DNA from: Chitinophagaceae bacterium
GTDB taxonomy: Bacteria; Bacteroidota; Bacteroidia; Chitinophagales; Chitinophagaceae
Direction: 5' to 3'
DNA: 18,349 bases
NCBI GenBank assembly: GCA_021151685.1
Contig: JAGKWS010000084.1
Location: 1 to 18,349 of the forward strand
Position 1 is the first letter of the stretch; every line of letters begins with the position of its first letter. Under the pieces are notes generated by a model. That model did no database searches. It saw only the letters and a program-made list of their open reading frames with translations, and was not told where the DNA came from. Below are positions 1-7,554 of this stretch, piece after piece. Position numbers and translations under genes: made by a program.

Positions 1-64
1 ATATAAATACGATATTTTTTCTCATAAATACGCCCAAACCCGAAACAGGCTCCTTCATTTTTTG

Positions 65-72
65 TAACTTTG
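65..72 (+). promoter_or_regulatory. -7 promoter box of the orphan receiver gene
   Basis: TAACTTTG matches the Bacteroidota -7 consensus TAnnTTTG and lies 24 nt before the ATG at 97. No TTTG is present at the usual -33 spacing, so only half of the promoter is convincing. The box overlaps the in-frame TTG at 70, which argues against that codon as a start. Confidence 0.5.
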
Positions 73-96
73 AAACACCTAATCAACACGCTATTT

Positions 97-468
97 ATGT
101 CCACAAACAATCCCAAAATTCTTGTTGTAGAAGATAATGAGATTGCTTCACTTCAAATAAGAAAGATATTCGAAAAACAAGGCTATCAGGTAGATGTAGC
201 CATGAATGGCATGGAAGCCATGGAGAAACTGATGGGCGACGCTTATGACATCATGCTTACGGATCTTGCCATGCCCGTGGTAAATGGCCAACAACTAATA
301 GAAGCTGTGAAAAGAAACGAATACGACAAAATGAAAATTTTTGTTGTTACAGCCTACTCTGGCGAGCAAACCGTAAAAGAAATGTTCAATCTGGGCGTAG
401 ATGATTACATCACCAAACCATACAATACCAAAGACCTTCTACAACGCGTACAAAAACTGCTGATGTAA
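97..468 (+). CDS. Single-domain response regulator (CheY-like receiver)
   Basis: A 123-residue protein made only of a receiver (REC) domain, with no output domain, so it should act by protein contact or as a phosphate relay intermediate in the cytoplasm. The signature residues are present: acidic pocket E12-D13 in VVEDNE, phospho-acceptor D56 in LTDLAMP, T85 in VVTAYS and K107 in TKPY. The start is taken at the ATG at 97 because the upstream in-frame TTG at 70 lies within the promoter box and would add residues before beta-strand 1. The gene converges on the DUF5686 gene, with only 7 nt between the two stop codons and no visible terminator hairpin. No histidine kinase is adjacent, so the partner kinase must be elsewhere. 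The family assignment is very secure; the pathway is unknown. Confidence 0.93.
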   Translation: MSTNNPKILVVEDNEIASLQIRKIFEKQGYQVDVAMNGMEAMEKLMGDAYDIMLTDLAMPVVNGQQLIEAVKRNEYDKMKIFVVTAYSGEQTVKEMFNLGVDDYITKPYNTKDLLQRVQKLLM

Positions 469-475
469 CGGCTCA

Positions 476-3016
476 CTACCATTCACTTTCGGTAAGGTTT
501 GTTTTGCTCACGGTTATTGCCTTCATGTTGATACCAAACCTGAAACCAGAATTGCGGCCACCGTAGCTATCCCAGGATTGCACAAAATCTACCCGCAGAA
601 AACGGGCCAGTTTCCACCCTATGTTGTCTATACCCACAAATGCTTCGGTATAGTAATGGCTGGGGTCGCTGTACCATGCGTTGCCACCAGCAAGTAAGTA
701 GAAACGCGCCTGCCGTAGCAAGGGTATCTTGTTACTCAGTAGCCCGTTCAGGTGATACTCTACGTGCGCCTCGCCATAGGTAGATGCCGCATTGCTGAAA
801 AAGTAATATGGCGCAAACTGAAAGCTGGTCATGTAAGGTGCGGCATACCCTATGCCTCGGGTACTTTGCAGATGTATGAGGTCTGGCAACGACACCCAAC
901 GGTCGTTAAGGAAACCACCAACTATAAAGTGGTATTTCAGCATGCCCAATAACCTGAGATTCAGATCGTCACGGACAGAAAACCGCCAAAAATCGAAATC
1001 GGTCTTGCTATTAAGCAAATTGGGTATACCCTTTCTATACGCCAGTGTAAACTGTGGCCAGCGACTGCCATTGGCTACCTTATAGTCGGGGTAAACCGTG
1101 TAGGTATAGCCCGGCTTCCACGAAATCATTGCGTATATCAGCGATGCACTATGTTCGGCCCATGGTGCCACTGCCACATGAGGCGTATAGGGCGTATTGG
1201 GGCCAAAACCGTCATTGCTCCCCTCAAAAAAACTATAGGTAGTAGTATTGTACATAGGCAACCTGTGCTGCCACGAAGCCTTTAGCATCCACTGCAATCC
1301 GTTGCCATAGTTGCGGCGCAGATAGGCACTGGCTTCCCACCGCTCATATATTTTCAAATCGTTTTGCCTGAAAGTGAGTGCCCGCCATGTATTGAATACA
1401 GGAATAACAGGATTCACCGGATTGTACTGAAAAACATAACGGCCACCATCTACACCGGCCAGCCACCAACGGTTGAGCCAAGTACGGTCTCGCGATACAT
1501 AATATACCCGCCCAATGCCATTGAAGTGCCGATTGCTGAAACCATACCGCACTGCCCCCTCGGTAACCAGTGTGCGCGAAGAGTCTAACTTGTGTATTGC
1601 CGTAACATGTGGTGCTACATTGAAACCCTCTACAATGTTATAATTGAGAATATTGTCGGCCCCAAGCCCCAACAACAAAGAGTTGACAGACCATGAGTGT
1701 TTATACTCTTTGCCATAAAAAGTTTGCCCCACCAAAGCCAATTGAAAGGGTTTTATTTTATTTTCCCTCCGCCTTACAGAGTCGCGCCATTGGGGACTTT
1801 GAACAATGCGACTGATACTATCCTTCACAATAAAGTCTCTATGTTCATCGGGCTGTAACGGTATGGGGCGTTGTTCCCATATAGCACTGTCTTTTTTAGT
1901 GGCATTTTTATCGTAAACACTGGTGGCACGGCCAGCAAAAATGGTATCGGCAATGGGCTCATTCACCTTCTGATTGTTATAAAGAGCTACACCGGTTGCC
2001 GTAACATCAAACACCATAAACTTGATGGTGAAGTACATTACCTGACTTTTGATAACCCAATTATCATTACTACCGGGTATGTATACCTGAGACAGATTGA
2101 GGGTATCAATCATATCAAGCCCGGCCTCTTTCACCAACATCATATCCAGGCTGTGAATGGCCCAATCATTTTCGGATATATATATAGTGCCATTGAAGCA
2201 GGGCTCAAAAGGACGCTTCCGGGCAACGCGTATTTTATAAATATGTTTGCCATGGTCTGTAAAATCACCCATCAGCTTGTACTTGTAGTAGTGCAGTGCA
2301 TTGTCGCTGATGGGCGATATGAAACCCCGCGAGGTACGCCCCATAATGGGTACATTGTTCTCGTAAAAACTGATAACCGGCGGAAAACTGGAAAAACCCA
2401 CTCCGTTTTTGTCACCACTTTCGCGCACAGCATGTATTAGTGTTTTTTCCCGCTTTCCATCGGTATAATAGTCGGCCTCTTCTTCTGTAAGGTACAGTAC
2501 GCCCCTACCCACACTATCTACGGCCAGTTCTTCAGACCGTAAATTCTGCCCCATAAACTTTGCCGGCATTTTGCGCGACCGCACCACCCCTTTAAAGTAT
2601 ATGGACGACTGAAAGGTACGCACCTCATCCAAATGATCCTGACGCTTTTTGATAGCCTGCCTTATGACACGATATGCAGGGTCTTCATCGGTAGCACGAA
2701 CCACCACTTCCTTCATATCCAATGCCTCGGCTTGTAATACAAAATTATAGCTATACGTTTCATTGGCAGACATAGCTACCCTATGGCTGGCAGACCGATA
2801 CCCCACATACTGGCATACCACATTGTAACTACCATTTTGCAGCAACAACTCGTAAAAGCCATCCCCGTTGGCAGTAGCCCCCATGGTAGTACCTTCTATA
2901 TATACAGTAGCGTAGGGCAATGGCTCACCACCATTGTCGGTAACGCGCCCACGCAACACACCCGCAAGGGCCTGTAAAGAACATAGCAAACATGCAAGTA
3001 CCGCAAGTAGTCTCAT
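476..3016 (-). CDS. DUF5686 / carboxypeptidase-regulatory-like outer-membrane protein
   Basis: An 846-residue envelope protein. From the ATG at 3016 it begins with a signal peptide (MRLLAVLACLLCSLQALA). Residues about 20-105 form a carboxypeptidase-regulatory-like beta-sandwich (GRVTDNGGEPLPYATVYIEG, then a G-Y-E-L pattern), as found at the N terminus of TonB-dependent receptors. The remainder, rich in aromatic alternating strands and ending in a barrel-like GFRFGINMKA, resembles the Bacteroidota DUF5686 family, believed to be an outer-membrane barrel of unknown function. The open frame reaches a non-ATG codon at 3118, inside the kinase gene, but that start would put about 34 residues before the signal peptide, so 3016 is preferred. 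It lies 52 nt after the kinase stop and may be co-transcribed with it. Substrate and role are not known. Confidence 0.85.
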   Translation of the reverse strand: MRLLAVLACLLCSLQALAGVLRGRVTDNGGEPLPYATVYIEGTTMGATANGDGFYELLLQNGSYNVVCQYVGYRSASHRVAMSANETYSYNFVLQAEALDMKEVVVRATDEDPAYRVIRQAIKKRQDHLDEVRTFQSSIYFKGVVRSRKMPAKFMGQNLRSEELAVDSVGRGVLYLTEEEADYYTDGKREKTLIHAVRESGDKNGVGFSSFPPVISFYENNVPIMGRTSRGFISPISDNALHYYKYKLMGDFTDHGKHIYKIRVARKRPFEPCFNGTIYISENDWAIHSLDMMLVKEAGLDMIDTLNLSQVYIPGSNDNWVIKSQVMYFTIKFMVFDVTATGVALYNNQKVNEPIADTIFAGRATSVYDKNATKKDSAIWEQRPIPLQPDEHRDFIVKDSISRIVQSPQWRDSVRRRENKIKPFQLALVGQTFYGKEYKHSWSVNSLLLGLGADNILNYNIVEGFNVAPHVTAIHKLDSSRTLVTEGAVRYGFSNRHFNGIGRVYYVSRDRTWLNRWWLAGVDGGRYVFQYNPVNPVIPVFNTWRALTFRQNDLKIYERWEASAYLRRNYGNGLQWMLKASWQHRLPMYNTTTYSFFEGSNDGFGPNTPYTPHVAVAPWAEHSASLIYAMISWKPGYTYTVYPDYKVANGSRWPQFTLAYRKGIPNLLNSKTDFDFWRFSVRDDLNLRLLGMLKYHFIVGGFLNDRWVSLPDLIHLQSTRGIGYAAPYMTSFQFAPYYFFSNAASTYGEAHVEYHLNGLLSNKIPLLRQARFYLLAGGNAWYSDPSHYYTEAFVGIDNIGWKLARFLRVDFVQSWDSYGGRNSGFRFGINMKAITVSKTNLTESEW

Positions 3017-3068
3017 AAGCAAAGTAGCACAGGTATATAGCAGCAAGTGGCCGAATGTTACAGCCTTC

Positions 3069-3725
3069 CTATTTTTTATCGGGCTCGGCAGTACTGAATA
3101 AACCAAACAGTTGCGCATCTATGCGGCGTACCACATCCGCAAAATCTTCCTCGCGCTCGGCAAAGTTGCAGTTGTCTACATCTATTACCATCAACGGGCC
3201 ATCTTTGTAGCCGTCAATCCACTTATTATAAAAACCATTCAATCTCTTCAGATAGTCGAGACGAATATTTTCTTCATAATCACGGCCACGCTTTTGTATC
3301 TGGTCTACCAATGTGGGCACCGATGCTTTCAGGTATATCATCAGATCTGGCGGTTGTATCAGTGCCTTCAGATTTTGGAAGAATGATGAATAATTTTCAA
3401 AATCACGCTTGGTCATCAAACCCATATCAAACAAGTTGGGGGCAAAGATGTAAGCATCTTCGTAAACAGTACGGTCTTGCACCACCGACTCTGTACCTGT
3501 ACGAATATCTATCAAGTGTTTGATACGATTGTTCAAAAAGTATATCTGCAGGTTGAATGACCAACGGTGCATATCTTCATAAAAATCTACCAGATATGGG
3601 TTGTGTTCCACATCCTCAAAGTGTGGTTGCCATTTATAATGTTTGGCCAGCATTGCTGCCAATGTCGATTTGCCGGAACCAATATTACCCGCTACTGCAA
3701 TGTGTTTTATCTCGGAAGAAGACAT
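3069..3725 (-). CDS. Deoxynucleoside kinase (dNK family)
   Basis: A 218-residue cytosolic kinase of the deoxyadenosine/deoxyguanosine kinase type, which phosphorylates deoxynucleosides with ATP in nucleoside salvage. Visible motifs are a Walker A P-loop GNIGSGKST at residues 13-21, the substrate-binding D84-R85 in QDRTVYED, and a lid-like arginine stretch KRGRDYEE at about 145-152. Length and motif order fit the family. The ATG at 3725 is the natural start, a few residues before beta-strand 1. Which deoxynucleoside is preferred cannot be read from the sequence; annotation as dA/dG kinase is by analogy with Bacteroidota homologues. The DUF5686 gene follows 52 nt downstream on the same strand, with no obvious metabolic link. 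Confidence 0.9.
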   Translation of the reverse strand: MSSSEIKHIAVAGNIGSGKSTLAAMLAKHYKWQPHFEDVEHNPYLVDFYEDMHRWSFNLQIYFLNNRIKHLIDIRTGTESVVQDRTVYEDAYIFAPNLFDMGLMTKRDFENYSSFFQNLKALIQPPDLMIYLKASVPTLVDQIQKRGRDYEENIRLDYLKRLNGFYNKWIDGYKDGPLMVIDVDNCNFAEREEDFADVVRRIDAQLFGLFSTAEPDKK

Positions 3726-3891
3726 ACTATAGGTTGTTGAATGACCGCGACTGACTGAAGCCAGCCAACCCGGGCTTTTTACCCTGTTATACCGCTACTT
3801 CCTGTAAAGAAGATAACGGCGTTTCGTGTTGCAATTTACCAATTTAGAAGCGGCAGTAGTCATATACGCAAAATAATATTACCGCCGGTAG

Positions 3892-4974
3892 TTACCATTT
3901 ACAGACTATTTCGTCTGCCGGCGACAAAGCATATTGGGCAGCAGCCAGTGGCAACAAATCTATCCAATGTTTTTGGGGCTGTTCAAAAAAAGACAACTGT
4001 ATTGTGGTTGTATCTTTTTTCACCGTTCTGCTCCATATAGCTACTACCCTACCTCCGGCTATCAGCACTGGTTTGAAAATTGCATTTCTGGTAATAGCCA
4101 ATGGCTGCCAGCATGCATCAATTGCGGCAGACCTGTCTTTGTAGCTGATAATGTATTCATCAAAAGATGGCAACAAGCGCACTGCTTGTATTGTTTCTGG
4201 TGCATATGCTCCCTTATACAAGTAAGTGACACCTGCAACTTCTATGCGGTCAAAAATATGTAGTACAGACTGGAAAGCCTTTCGTGCATCTGCTACCGAC
4301 AGACCAGACCACCATGTAAAATCGGCAAGTGTTGCAGGCCCATGACTGGTAAAATACCTTACCGCCAGTACATGCAGCGCATCGGCCACGGCAAGCTGCT
4401 GCGTAGCCGGTACCCGGCTATCCATAAGCGTGTAGGCTGTTTCCTTGTTTTGCATGGGGGCGTTGCATATCACTTCATCCAGTTCTGCATTCATTAGCAA
4501 AATGCTGGCACCATATTCGCCAAGTGCCTTATTCCTTGCACCCAACCCCTCCACCAATTCTGTTCTGCTCATTGGCCCGTTTGCCTGTAGCAATTGAGCT
4601 ATCTGTTTATTGTATTGCAGCAGGGCCCGTGCATCAACACCCATTTTTCGTGCCCAGGTCATTAATGGCGTACGAATACGCGGAGCCGTAAGCCGAAGAA
4701 AATGGCGCACATCGTCTACGTGTACCAGGTGCCACGTAGGTCTCAATACATGTATCCTTATTATTTGCCCATTATCTATAGCCTGCTGTGCAGCAGTATG
4801 GTGCTCGTGCGCTCGTATCGAAGCTGCCCAGCGGCACATATTCTGGTCTTGTGCCTGCATAGCACCAAACCAACGAACAGTTTCAGCACCTGTCACCAAT
4901 TCGGTATGATGCAACCTATGGCTTGCCATTCTCAGAGAAAGAATGACATCAAAATCGTTCCTTACAGATAACAA
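3892..4974 (-). CDS. AlkZ-like winged-helix protein (HTH_42 family), possible DNA glycosylase
   Basis: About 345-373 residues depending on the start. It shows the pattern of the HTH_42 superfamily (winged-helix DNA-binding domain-containing protein), which includes Streptomyces AlkZ and E. coli YcaQ, glycosylases that unhook DNA crosslinks. The segment WFGAMQAQD carries Q-A-Q, matching the QxQ catalytic motif known for AlkZ rather than the QxD of YcaQ; further along come RPTWHLVHVDD and a central TWWSGLS winged-helix segment. Start choice is open. The only ATG (4929) would leave Gln-25 as the first catalytic residue and would cut the first helix (VILSLRMASHRL), which family members retain; TTG codons at 4974 and 5013 are in frame. 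I list 4974. The Hpt gene lies upstream on the same strand. Glycosylase activity is inference. Confidence 0.82.
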   Translation of the reverse strand: MLSVRNDFDVILSLRMASHRLHHTELVTGAETVRWFGAMQAQDQNMCRWAASIRAHEHHTAAQQAIDNGQIIRIHVLRPTWHLVHVDDVRHFLRLTAPRIRTPLMTWARKMGVDARALLQYNKQIAQLLQANGPMSRTELVEGLGARNKALGEYGASILLMNAELDEVICNAPMQNKETAYTLMDSRVPATQQLAVADALHVLAVRYFTSHGPATLADFTWWSGLSVADARKAFQSVLHIFDRIEVAGVTYLYKGAYAPETIQAVRLLPSFDEYIISYKDRSAAIDACWQPLAITRNAIFKPVLIAGGRVVAIWSRTVKKDTTTIQLSFFEQPQKHWIDLLPLAAAQYALSPADEIVCKW

Positions 4975-5054
4975 AGCATTTATATTGAATATTCTATTGC
5001 TAAACCAGCCCAAGAAACTTCCAATTGCACAAATATCACAAAACCGAAAGAAAG

Positions 5055-5420
5055 CTATTGACCAGACTCTGCCGACTTACAACGCATTCTTTCAGCCTGA
5101 ATGTAAGGAAGTGCCTTGGAATAATGGAATAATATATTGTTCAACCGTTGCACCATTTCTTCCTTACTGCCATTGTTTCTTGCCAACATATCTATACGAG
5201 AGAGATCGTCGAATGTACTGCGAATGCGTACAACTCCTGCGCTCGACTTGAGTGTATGCGCCTGTTTATGTATCGCATCATAGTCATCGGTTTCTCTTAC
5301 CAAATGTTCGAGATTACCCAACCCAATGGGAAATGTCTCAATAAACAATGTCAGTACCTCATAGAGGTCTGCTTCAGACATATCCTGCAAATAGCTCAGG
5401 TCAAGAATCGGCACATTCAT
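5055..5420 (-). CDS. Hpt (histidine phosphotransfer) domain protein
   Basis: A 121-residue four-helix phosphotransfer protein. The invariant histidine is H55 in AHTLKSSAG, with the Lys and small residues of the Hpt consensus just after it. Helices before and after (LYEVLTLFIETFP; EEMVQRLNNILFHYSKALP) fit the family and there is no kinase or catalytic ATPase domain. Such proteins carry phosphate between receiver domains in His-Asp-His-Asp relays in the cytoplasm. It starts 9 nt after the stop of the receiver gene and reads in the same direction, so the two are almost certainly one transcript and probably phosphorelay partners. In many Bacteroidota hybrid kinases, REC and Hpt occur in this order at the C terminus of one polypeptide; here they are separate genes. 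Confidence 0.9.
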   Translation of the reverse strand: MNVPILDLSYLQDMSEADLYEVLTLFIETFPIGLGNLEHLVRETDDYDAIHKQAHTLKSSAGVVRIRSTFDDLSRIDMLARNNGSKEEMVQRLNNILFHYSKALPYIQAERMRCKSAESGQ

Positions 5421-5429
5421 TTGCTTATA

Positions 5430-5816
5430 TCAGGCTGTTATTGGTTGCTCGCCTGCCAACTTCTTAATTGTATTGTAAAGCACATCTGCATCAATCGGCT
5501 TGGCGATACACCCATTCATGCCTGCTTTCAAACATTTTTCTATTTCATCTTCATACGTACTGGCCGATAACGCCAGTACCGGAATATTACTCTTTAGTGT
5601 TTTCCTTATATACTCAGTTGCTTCAAAGCCATCCATTTCCGGCATTTGCAAATCCATCAACACTATGTCAAAAGAATCTTCTTGCAATTTACCAATGGCA
5701 TCGGCTCCATTTATAGCCGTAACCACCGTTGCTCCATGCTTTGTTAGCAGAAATACGGCTATCTTCTGATTTAATGGATTATCCTCGGCAACCAGTATCT
5801 TATATCCAGTCAGCAA
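5430..5816 (-). CDS. Response regulator receiver of hybrid-kinase type
   Basis: A 128-residue single receiver domain. Key residues are E11-D12 in AEDNPLNQ, phospho-acceptor D55 in LMDLQMPEMDG, S84 in LALSAS and K106 in AKPID. The motifs AEDNPLNQ and GFEATEYIR are those of the receiver found at the C terminus of hybrid histidine kinases, unlike the more CheY-like receiver at 97-468. The start is odd: beta-strand 1 begins at residue 6, a stop codon (TAG) lies two codons upstream in frame, and no ATG is available, so translation must begin at TTG 5816 (or ATT 5819). A 14-codon ATG reading frame overlaps this start in another frame (5844-5800). The Hpt gene follows after 9 nt. No kinase gene is near; the permease upstream is unrelated. 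Confidence 0.9.
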   Translation of the reverse strand: MLTGYKILVAEDNPLNQKIAVFLLTKHGATVVTAINGADAIGKLQEDSFDIVLMDLQMPEMDGFEATEYIRKTLKSNIPVLALSASTYEDEIEKCLKAGMNGCIAKPIDADVLYNTIKKLAGEQPITA

Positions 5817-5899
5817 AATCTATAGATTTTATTCTATCAATCATTATGAGTCAGTATACAAAACCAACACATGTTGAATATGTAGTAAAGATAAAAAAG

Positions 5900-7381
5900 T
5901 TACTTCAGTTTGCTATTCTTTTGTGAATAACCAAAATAAATGATAAGACCAACCACTAACCAACCGGCCAAACGCAACCAGTTGGTTATGCCCAAACCTG
6001 CCACCATAGCACCACATACCACAATACCCAATGTAGAAACCAATGGCACGGCAGGCACTTTGAATTGACGTGGCAAATTGGGGTCGGTGCGACGAAGGAT
6101 CCACACACCGGCACAAACCAATATAAAGGCAAACAGCGTACCAATGCTGGTCATATCGCCCACAATGTCGCCGGGTACAAATGCCGCAAAAGCACCTACC
6201 AGCACAAAAAATATCCAGTTCGACTTGTATGGCGTATGATACTTTGGATGCAGGGCCGAGAAAACCGGAGGCACCAAACCATCGCGACTCATAGAGTAGA
6301 ACACACGAGACTGGCCCATAAGCATTACCAATATTACAGATGAGAAGCCAAACAAAATAGCCACAGTTACCAGATTGGCCAACCACTGATGACCAGCCAT
6401 ATATGTATTGATGGCATAGGCTACCGAAGCTTCCTTGCCCTGCGTACGGAAGTCATTTACATTGGCAACACCAGTTAACACATGCGCAAATAGTATATAC
6501 AAAATGGTACACACCACCAGCGAGCCAAGAATACCTATAGGCATATCGCGCTTGGGGTTTTTAGCTTCCTGCGCAGCGGTAGACACAGCATCGAAACCTA
6601 TAAACGCGAAAAACACCACACCTGCCGCACCTAAAATACCCCATATCCCGCCATAGTTGTGCGCAATTCCCTGGGCATCGGTATAGATAGTAGGTTCTGG
6701 TATATACTGTGCATGGTTGGCGGGGTTCATGTATCCCCAGCCCAATGCAATAAATAATACAACGATAGCCACCTTCGACAATACAATGATACCATTTACC
6801 AGTGCCGATTCTTTAGTACCACGTATCAGCAGCATGGTCAGCATAAGAATAATAAAGAGTGCCGGTACATTCATAATACCATGTACCCCAGCCTGCCCCG
6901 CAAATGAGCCCAATCCATCACAGACCTCGAAGGGCGAATGGGACCACTGATAAGGCACATGCCAACCAAAAATTTCTAATAGCTTGTTCAGATATTCGCT
7001 CCATGCTATACCTACCGTAGCAGCACCCACGGCATACTCCAACACCAGATCCCACCCTATTATCCACGCTACCAACTCACCCATTGTAGCATAAGAATAG
7101 GTGTAAGCACTACCTGCAATAGGTATCATTGATGCAAACTCGGCATAACACAAACCGGCCAATGCGCAACCTATAGCAGCTACTACAAAGCCAATGGTAA
7201 CAGATGGCCCGGCATTATTGGCAGCAGCAGCAGCAGTGCGTACAAACAAGCCGGCACCTATAATAGCACCTATACCAAGTGCTACAAGATTGGCTGCAGT
7301 AAGGGTACGCTTCAGACCTTTTTCTCCATCCGAAGCATCATTCATTAACTGCTTAATAGGTTTTTTAGTAAACAGACCCAT
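5900..7381 (-). CDS. APC-family amino-acid permease (CAT-like)
   Basis: A 493-residue inner-membrane transporter with about 12 hydrophobic segments. The first membrane helix carries the APC signature ALGIGAIIGAGLF, where the unwound helix binds the amino-acid backbone; this is followed by the family pattern CYAEFASMIPIAGSAYTYSY. The overall layout and the segment FFAFIGFDAVSTAAQEAKNP match the cationic amino-acid transporter (CAT) branch, but the true substrate cannot be read from the sequence. The start ATG at 7381 gives a short charged N-terminal tail (KKPIKQLMNDASDGEKGLKRTL) before helix 1, as usual. It is divergent from guaB and has its own -7 box (7406-7413). The receiver-Hpt pair follows 83 nt downstream on the same strand; there is no strong terminator between, only an oligo-T run. 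Confidence 0.92.
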   Translation of the reverse strand: MGLFTKKPIKQLMNDASDGEKGLKRTLTAANLVALGIGAIIGAGLFVRTAAAAANNAGPSVTIGFVVAAIGCALAGLCYAEFASMIPIAGSAYTYSYATMGELVAWIIGWDLVLEYAVGAATVGIAWSEYLNKLLEIFGWHVPYQWSHSPFEVCDGLGSFAGQAGVHGIMNVPALFIILMLTMLLIRGTKESALVNGIIVLSKVAIVVLFIALGWGYMNPANHAQYIPEPTIYTDAQGIAHNYGGIWGILGAAGVVFFAFIGFDAVSTAAQEAKNPKRDMPIGILGSLVVCTILYILFAHVLTGVANVNDFRTQGKEASVAYAINTYMAGHQWLANLVTVAILFGFSSVILVMLMGQSRVFYSMSRDGLVPPVFSALHPKYHTPYKSNWIFFVLVGAFAAFVPGDIVGDMTSIGTLFAFILVCAGVWILRRTDPNLPRQFKVPAVPLVSTLGIVVCGAMVAGLGITNWLRLAGWLVVGLIIYFGYSQKNSKLK

Positions 7382-7405
7382 AATTATCTTTTTGACTGGA
7401 AGGGG

Positions 7406-7413
7406 CTAAGATA
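7406..7413 (-). promoter_or_regulatory. -7 promoter box of the amino-acid permease
   Basis: On the minus strand this reads TATCTTAG, a frequent variant of TAnnTTTG, and lies 24 nt before the ATG at 7381. A clear TTTG at -33 is missing. The region 7382-7554 is the divergent control region between the permease and guaB. Confidence 0.45.
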
Positions 7414-7520
7414 ATGATTATGTTGATAGAAGCTACATACCTGTAAAATAATCGCCCTATTCCCCCAACCGCATATAGAAATATGAAAAGAAAATTTTCA
7501 CAAATGCATACACAATGCCA

Positions 7521-7551
7521 TTTGGCAATTTGCAAAATCGCTTTATCTTTG
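7521..7551 (+). promoter_or_regulatory. Bacteroidota-type promoter of guaB
   Basis: TTTG at 7521-7524, exactly 19 nt, then TATCTTTG at 7544-7551 is a full match to the Bacteroidota vegetative promoter. The box ends only 3 nt before the ATG at 7555, so the predicted transcription start falls on or next to the start codon. Confidence 0.75.
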
Positions 7552-7554
7552 CAC

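Noticed and set aside
70..96. TTG start nine codons upstream of the first receiver
   Set aside because: It overlaps the -7 promoter box and adds no conserved residues; ATG 97 suits the receiver fold.
1871..2440. A 189-codon plus-strand open frame inside the DUF5686 gene
   Set aside because: Antisense to a coherent 846-residue envelope protein with signal peptide and recognisable domains; no promoter box or family pattern of its own.
3763..3780. Hairpin AGCC-N6-GGCT followed by TTTTT, looking like a terminator
   Set aside because: It would act on the plus strand, where no gene ends nearby; the stem is only 4 bp, and on the minus strand it lies in the kinase leader without a T-run.
7483..7554. 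Upstream in-frame ATG codons extending IMP dehydrogenase by 24 residues
   Set aside because: The extension runs through both elements of a perfect promoter, and family N termini begin near MATKSKFYGEGL.
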